Origin: Balamuthia mandrillaris | Taxonomy: Eukaryota; Discosea; Longamoebia; Balamuthiidae | DNA length: 34,543 bases | Assembly: GCA_031835245.1 (NCBI GenBank) | Contig: JAVKOQ010000007.1 | Coordinates: 477,501 to 512,043 of the forward strand | Direction of reading: 5' to 3' | Shown: positions 31,151-34,543 of the stretch, piece by piece | How the letters are laid out: each line of letters begins with the position of its first letter | How positions within the stretch are numbered: the stretch's first letter is position 1 | Program-made: the position numbers and the translations under genes | The notes under the pieces: generated by a model | Seen by the model: only the letters and a program-made list of their open reading frames with translations | What the model was told of the DNA's origin: nothing | Databases searched by the model: none

Positions 31151-34100
31151 AAGAGAGAGAAATAAAGAGAGAGAAATAAAGAGAGAGAAAGAAAGAGAAA
31201 AAGAGAGAGAAAGAAAGACAAAAAGTTAAAAAGCGAGTAAATGGGAGGAGGTTGGTAGAGAGTGGTGAATTGTTCCTTTCCTATGAAACAAACAAACAAA
31301 CAAATAAACAAACAACTTACCAATCAGCCGCGAGTGGTGATATAGCATCCAGCTCAGGCAAGTCCTTTACATGCACAATAGCAGCTGCATTGTATAACTG
31401 GTCTGCAGGCACTTTAGTGGTAGCAGAGCTGCTGCTAGCTTTACTCTTGTTCTTGCTTTTGCTGCTGCTGCTGCTGCTGCTGCTGCTTTTGCTTTTGCTT
31501 TTGCTTCGCCGTCGCTCAGGTTTGCTGGATTTTTCCAGTGTGATGTGCGGCCACACTCGCTCCAGCTGAGAACGAACCGGATGACGAATGCGTGTCTTCC
31601 AGAGCTTTCTATCCAAAGGATCCAACTCCAGCGGAGTATTATGTTGTTGCGCTTCCTTCACCAAGCAGCGACGAACAGCAAGCATCAACCGCTTGACATC
31701 CTCCAAAGGTCCAGAAAGGTTGATGCTGGTAGAAATGCGCATGCCTTTCAAGGATTTCAGACTGGCAAAGTTCAACGCGTTCTCTGCCAAGGCTTCTTGC
31801 ACCGTAAAGGGAGGACAATAATGGATTAGCTTCATACGGTATTGGAACAACTTTTCCTTGGCGGAATGCTGTTTCTCTACCATCGCTTCCGTTCGGGCTG
31901 CTTGCTCTAATTGCTGGCCGTCCAATGGGGGATATAAGAAGGCTTCTGGATCTTCCTCCATCACTGCCGCTTCTTCTTCTTGTTGTTGTTGCTCTTCACC
32001 TTCTTCCTCTTCTTCTTCCTCCTCCTCTTCCCCTCCTGCTAATATCGCCTTTTGTTGCACTTTGGTTCGATGGCTGCTCGTTGTTGGCTTTGAGGGGGTA
32101 GCTGACATTAGAGCATCTGCCAAAGATGACTCGTTCAACCATTCTTGGCGCAGCGGTGGCAAACGGGTATTCTCCTCGTGTGTTGCGCTATCACTATGAG
32201 CAAGCAAGCAAGCAAGGAGGCGAGCGAGTGAGTAAACAGGCAAAGGGAATATAGAGAGGTGGCAAGGATAACATGTCTTGCATTGCAAGCAAGCAAGCAA
32301 CCAAGCGAAAGAGGAGCAACATACTGGATAGTTTTGGCCCGTAATAACATGAAAAGTTTCTGCAGGCCGAGAGGGAGTTGTCTATATACTAACAACAGTT
32401 CTTCCCGGGTGAAGGAACCCTGAAAAACGCGTCCTTTGCGGTTGCGCCGTTCATCCGAGGAGGGCATCTCCTTCAGAATGCTATACACTGCAGCGTTAAT
32501 GAGGTTACGGATCCAACTTCCAGTTGGTGTCTCATAAAACCTGCTGCTGCTGCTGCTGCTGGACTGGGAGGAAGTCGCATCCAACGGTTGTTGTTGTTGC
32601 GATGGATCCATCGGCAAGACTTCTTTGCCACGGTCAAGACCAAGAGCGGCCTGATGCAGCACGTCCCAATGACCCTTGCGAATGGATTGCGCCAGCCACT
32701 TCCACCGTGGATTTTCCAGACCGTTGACGATCCAGGGTCCTTCAACGATGCTGCCATGGCAGCGTAAGCCATTGGCCACGATATCACCCAATTCCTGGAT
32801 GATTCCCTCGTTTTGGGCCTGCAGCCACCCAAAGTAAGCGAGAGTTAGCACTTTCCTTCCACCCACCCACCCACCAATTGAAACAATCAACCAACCAACC
32901 AACCAACCAAACAAACAAACAAACAAACAGATAATGATAAACGGACCTTGCGTCTACAAAACCTCAGAAAGGTTTTGCTTAGCTCTGTATTTACTTCAGA
33001 TGGAGGGCTGACCACCATGGGAATGTAATAATAAAACACCAACTGCTTCTGGATGGCTGGAGCCAAGGGGTGCAGCAGACGAAAGTCGGTTTTCGAAATG
33101 AGACCCCGGTTCTCTGCTGCCAGTTGGGAAATAACGTCGATGGACATATGCTCCACCAGGGAGAGATCTTGTCTAAAAGCGTTGAGTGTAAAGGATTTCG
33201 CATGAGCTGCTGGCAAATCCTGTTTGGTGAGCACAAAATAGGGGAGCGTCTCCCGTGGAGGTAGGCTTTTCTTTGATTTGGCCTCATCGAAAATATGTTC
33301 TGCAGCAGCAAGCGCCACTTTCAAGGCCCTGTTGCTTTGAATCTGATCCATTGCACTGACAATGCAACAACACAACACATACACATAGCAGTAAGTTGAG
33401 AGGTAGTTAGGTCAGATAACCAAGGGCCATATAAAAACAAACAAACAAACAAACAAACAAACAAACAAACAAACAAACAAATAAATAAAAAGAAGAACAT
33501 ACTCAGTTTTTGATAGTTGCACGGCATTGGCCAGTTTCAGCAACGTGTCTGCAAATGACCATTCTCGGGGCTTCACTTTGGTGTTGGGGTCTTCCACCAT
33601 GGACACAATCTGATGCACCGGCAGTGACAGTAGATGAATAATGTTGAAATATCGACCGTAGATGGGCATAAGTGGCGATAACCATGCGCCGTTCTCATCG
33701 GCGAGCTGATAACGCCGTACTACATCGCTAGCCGAACGATACACCGCGTTAAGATCGCTGTCCGACAACTTTGCTGCCACCCTTTGCTGAGGAGAAGAGG
33801 CAGCAGCAGCAGCAGCAGCAGCAGCTGATGAAGAGGCAGAGGGGGGGCTAGTAGGCGAGGCAGCTACAATAGCTGTGGTTCTCAGTGGAGTAGAAGGAGG
33901 AGTGAAGAGAATGCTGTTGATGGTCCCACCAGAAGGCATGGGGCTCTCTTGCGATGATGAAGGTAGGCCAAGTGAAGCAGCAGCAGCAGCAGCAGGGGAT
34001 AGCGATGCTGAACTTGCTGCCGCCGCTGCTGCTGCATTGACTGCTGCTTGCTTTGCCTTTAGCAAGGCTTGCAGTGTGGCTAAGCGAGTGTTACCGCTCA

Positions 34101-34412
34101 AGACACCTATCCTGAGATGTACTCTCCATGAGTCTGGTTGGTTGGTTGGTTGGTTGGTTGGTTGGTTGGTTGGTTGGTTGGTTGGTTGGTTGGTTGGTTG
34201 GTTGGTAGGTAGAAAGAAAAACACAGAGGCTCAGTTACTCACAAGGAAACAAAAAAAATAAACCAATAACCCCAACAGCAATAACCATAATAACAATGAT
34301 GGACAAAAGGAAAAGAGAAAAGAGAGATAAAGGGTTAAAAAGAACGCATGATTGCTGGGGTTAAATTTGCTGAGGATCTCAGCTTCGGCCTCTGGGCTAC
34401 CAATAGCAGCAA
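28935..34412 (-). CDS. Large uncharacterised nuclear-type protein with charged low-complexity tracts, N-terminus beyond the window
   Basis: Eight minus-strand exons join in phase: 34412-34346, 34111-33503, 33355-32947, 32818-32325, 32193-31321, 31071-29996, 29903-29796 and 29350-28935 (about 1,350 codons). I do not recognise the family. The first five exons hold ordinary helical sequence that looks conserved ([100 protein letters not shown]), broken by poly-Ala, poly-Ser and poly-Glu. The last three exons are dominated by Gly, Lys/Gln, Lys/Glu and poly-Glu/Ala tracts, ending [16 protein letters not shown], which suggests a nuclear, nucleic-acid or chromatin-associated protein (inference). Exon 34412 opens at a CAG acceptor, so earlier exons lie right of the window. 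The last donor, at 29795 (GTGTTG), is the weakest join. Confidence 0.68.
29612..29657. repeat. (CAAA)n tetranucleotide repeat in an intron
   Basis: About eleven CAAA units inside the last intron (29795-29351) of the large minus-strand gene. It reads (TTTG)n in the sense direction. Confidence 0.92.
29910..29931. other. Perfect 22-bp palindrome next to a 3' splice site
   Basis: The stretch from 29910 to 29931 (GCATGCATGTA then TACATGCATGC) equals its own reverse complement. On the sense strand it ends only 6 nt before the AG of the acceptor for exon 29903-29796. Confidence 0.85.
31084..31222. repeat. GA/GAAA-rich repeat in an intron
   Basis: AGAGAGA, AGAAAG and AATAAAGAGAG units fill the intron between exons 32193-31321 and 31071-29996. 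In the sense direction it is a long TCTC/TTTC pyrimidine tract leading to the acceptor. Confidence 0.85.
33437..33488. repeat. (CAAA)n tetranucleotide repeat next to a 5' splice site
   Basis: CAAA units, (TTTG)n in the sense direction, beginning about 15 nt inside the intron that follows exon 34111-33503. Confidence 0.92.
34136..34206. repeat. (GGTT)n tetranucleotide repeat, about 70 bp
   Basis: About 17 GGTT units with almost no interruption, in the intron between exons 34412-34346 and 34111-33503. It reads (AACC)n in the sense direction, ending about 25 nt before the acceptor. Confidence 0.93.
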
Positions 34413-34543
34413 CTGGAAACATATGAGCCTTAAGTTACAATGCAAACCAACCAACCAACGAAATGCTACCAACAAACAAACAAACTAACAAACAAACAAA
34501 CAAAATAAAAACCCTAAAGTGCGGTGGTGGTGCAACCAACGGG

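Noticed and set aside
33437-34206. Regular tetranucleotide arrays considered as CRISPR-like or satellite elements
   Set aside because: Units are only 4 bp with no spacers and lie in introns of a eukaryotic gene; they are simple slippage repeats.

Overview
The window is nuclear DNA of a microbial eukaryote (protist). Genes are closely packed, often in divergent or convergent pairs, and are split by short GT-AG introns, mostly 35-270 nt. The gene set (SART3, Rap-GAP, Y-family polymerase, mannose-6-phosphate-receptor-like protein) is eukaryotic. The Rap-GAP protein and a tyrosine-kinase-like fragment would fit an amoebozoan or similar amoeboid lineage, but this is a weak inference and no species is claimed. 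I derived exon joins by hand from splice signals and codon phase. Most joins are phase-consistent; first exons and start codons are the least certain.

Region 1 (1-19,982) is a well-kept gene block. In order: SART3-like splicing factor (minus, runs off the left edge); a Ser/Thr/Pro-rich protein with a helical C-terminus (minus); an NCS1 nucleobase transporter (plus); a NUDT5-like Nudix hydrolase (plus); a Lys/Glu-rich coiled-coil protein (minus); a Rap-GAP protein (minus) divergent from DNA polymerase eta (plus); a protein with SelO/kinase-like motifs (minus) divergent from a Sel1-repeat protein (plus), with a perfect 12-bp-arm palindrome in the 98-bp promoter between them; and a secreted MRH-domain protein (minus). 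Translesion synthesis (Pol eta), nucleotide clean-up (Nudix) and nucleobase uptake (NCS1) share a broad nucleotide theme, but nothing shows that they are co-regulated.

Region 2 (about 20,000-24,030) is AT-richer and looks like a graveyard. It holds a broken CRN-effector-like gene, a short secreted or membrane ORF, a thioredoxin-fold (peroxiredoxin-like) fragment, a TKL-type kinase fragment that stops before the DFG motif, and four diverged copies of a 150-190 bp repeat with a built-in hairpin.

Region 3 (about 24,036-34,543) holds two minus-strand loci rich in simple repeats. One is a Crypton-like tyrosine recombinase locus with a Myb/SANT-like domain at its C-terminal end; it looks decayed, with about four interruptions. 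The other is a large uncharacterised gene of at least eight exons, with a conserved-looking helical N-terminal part and very long charged low-complexity tracts, running off the right edge. In this region trinucleotide repeats lie in exons and tetranucleotide repeats lie in introns, often starting within a few bases of the 5' splice site.
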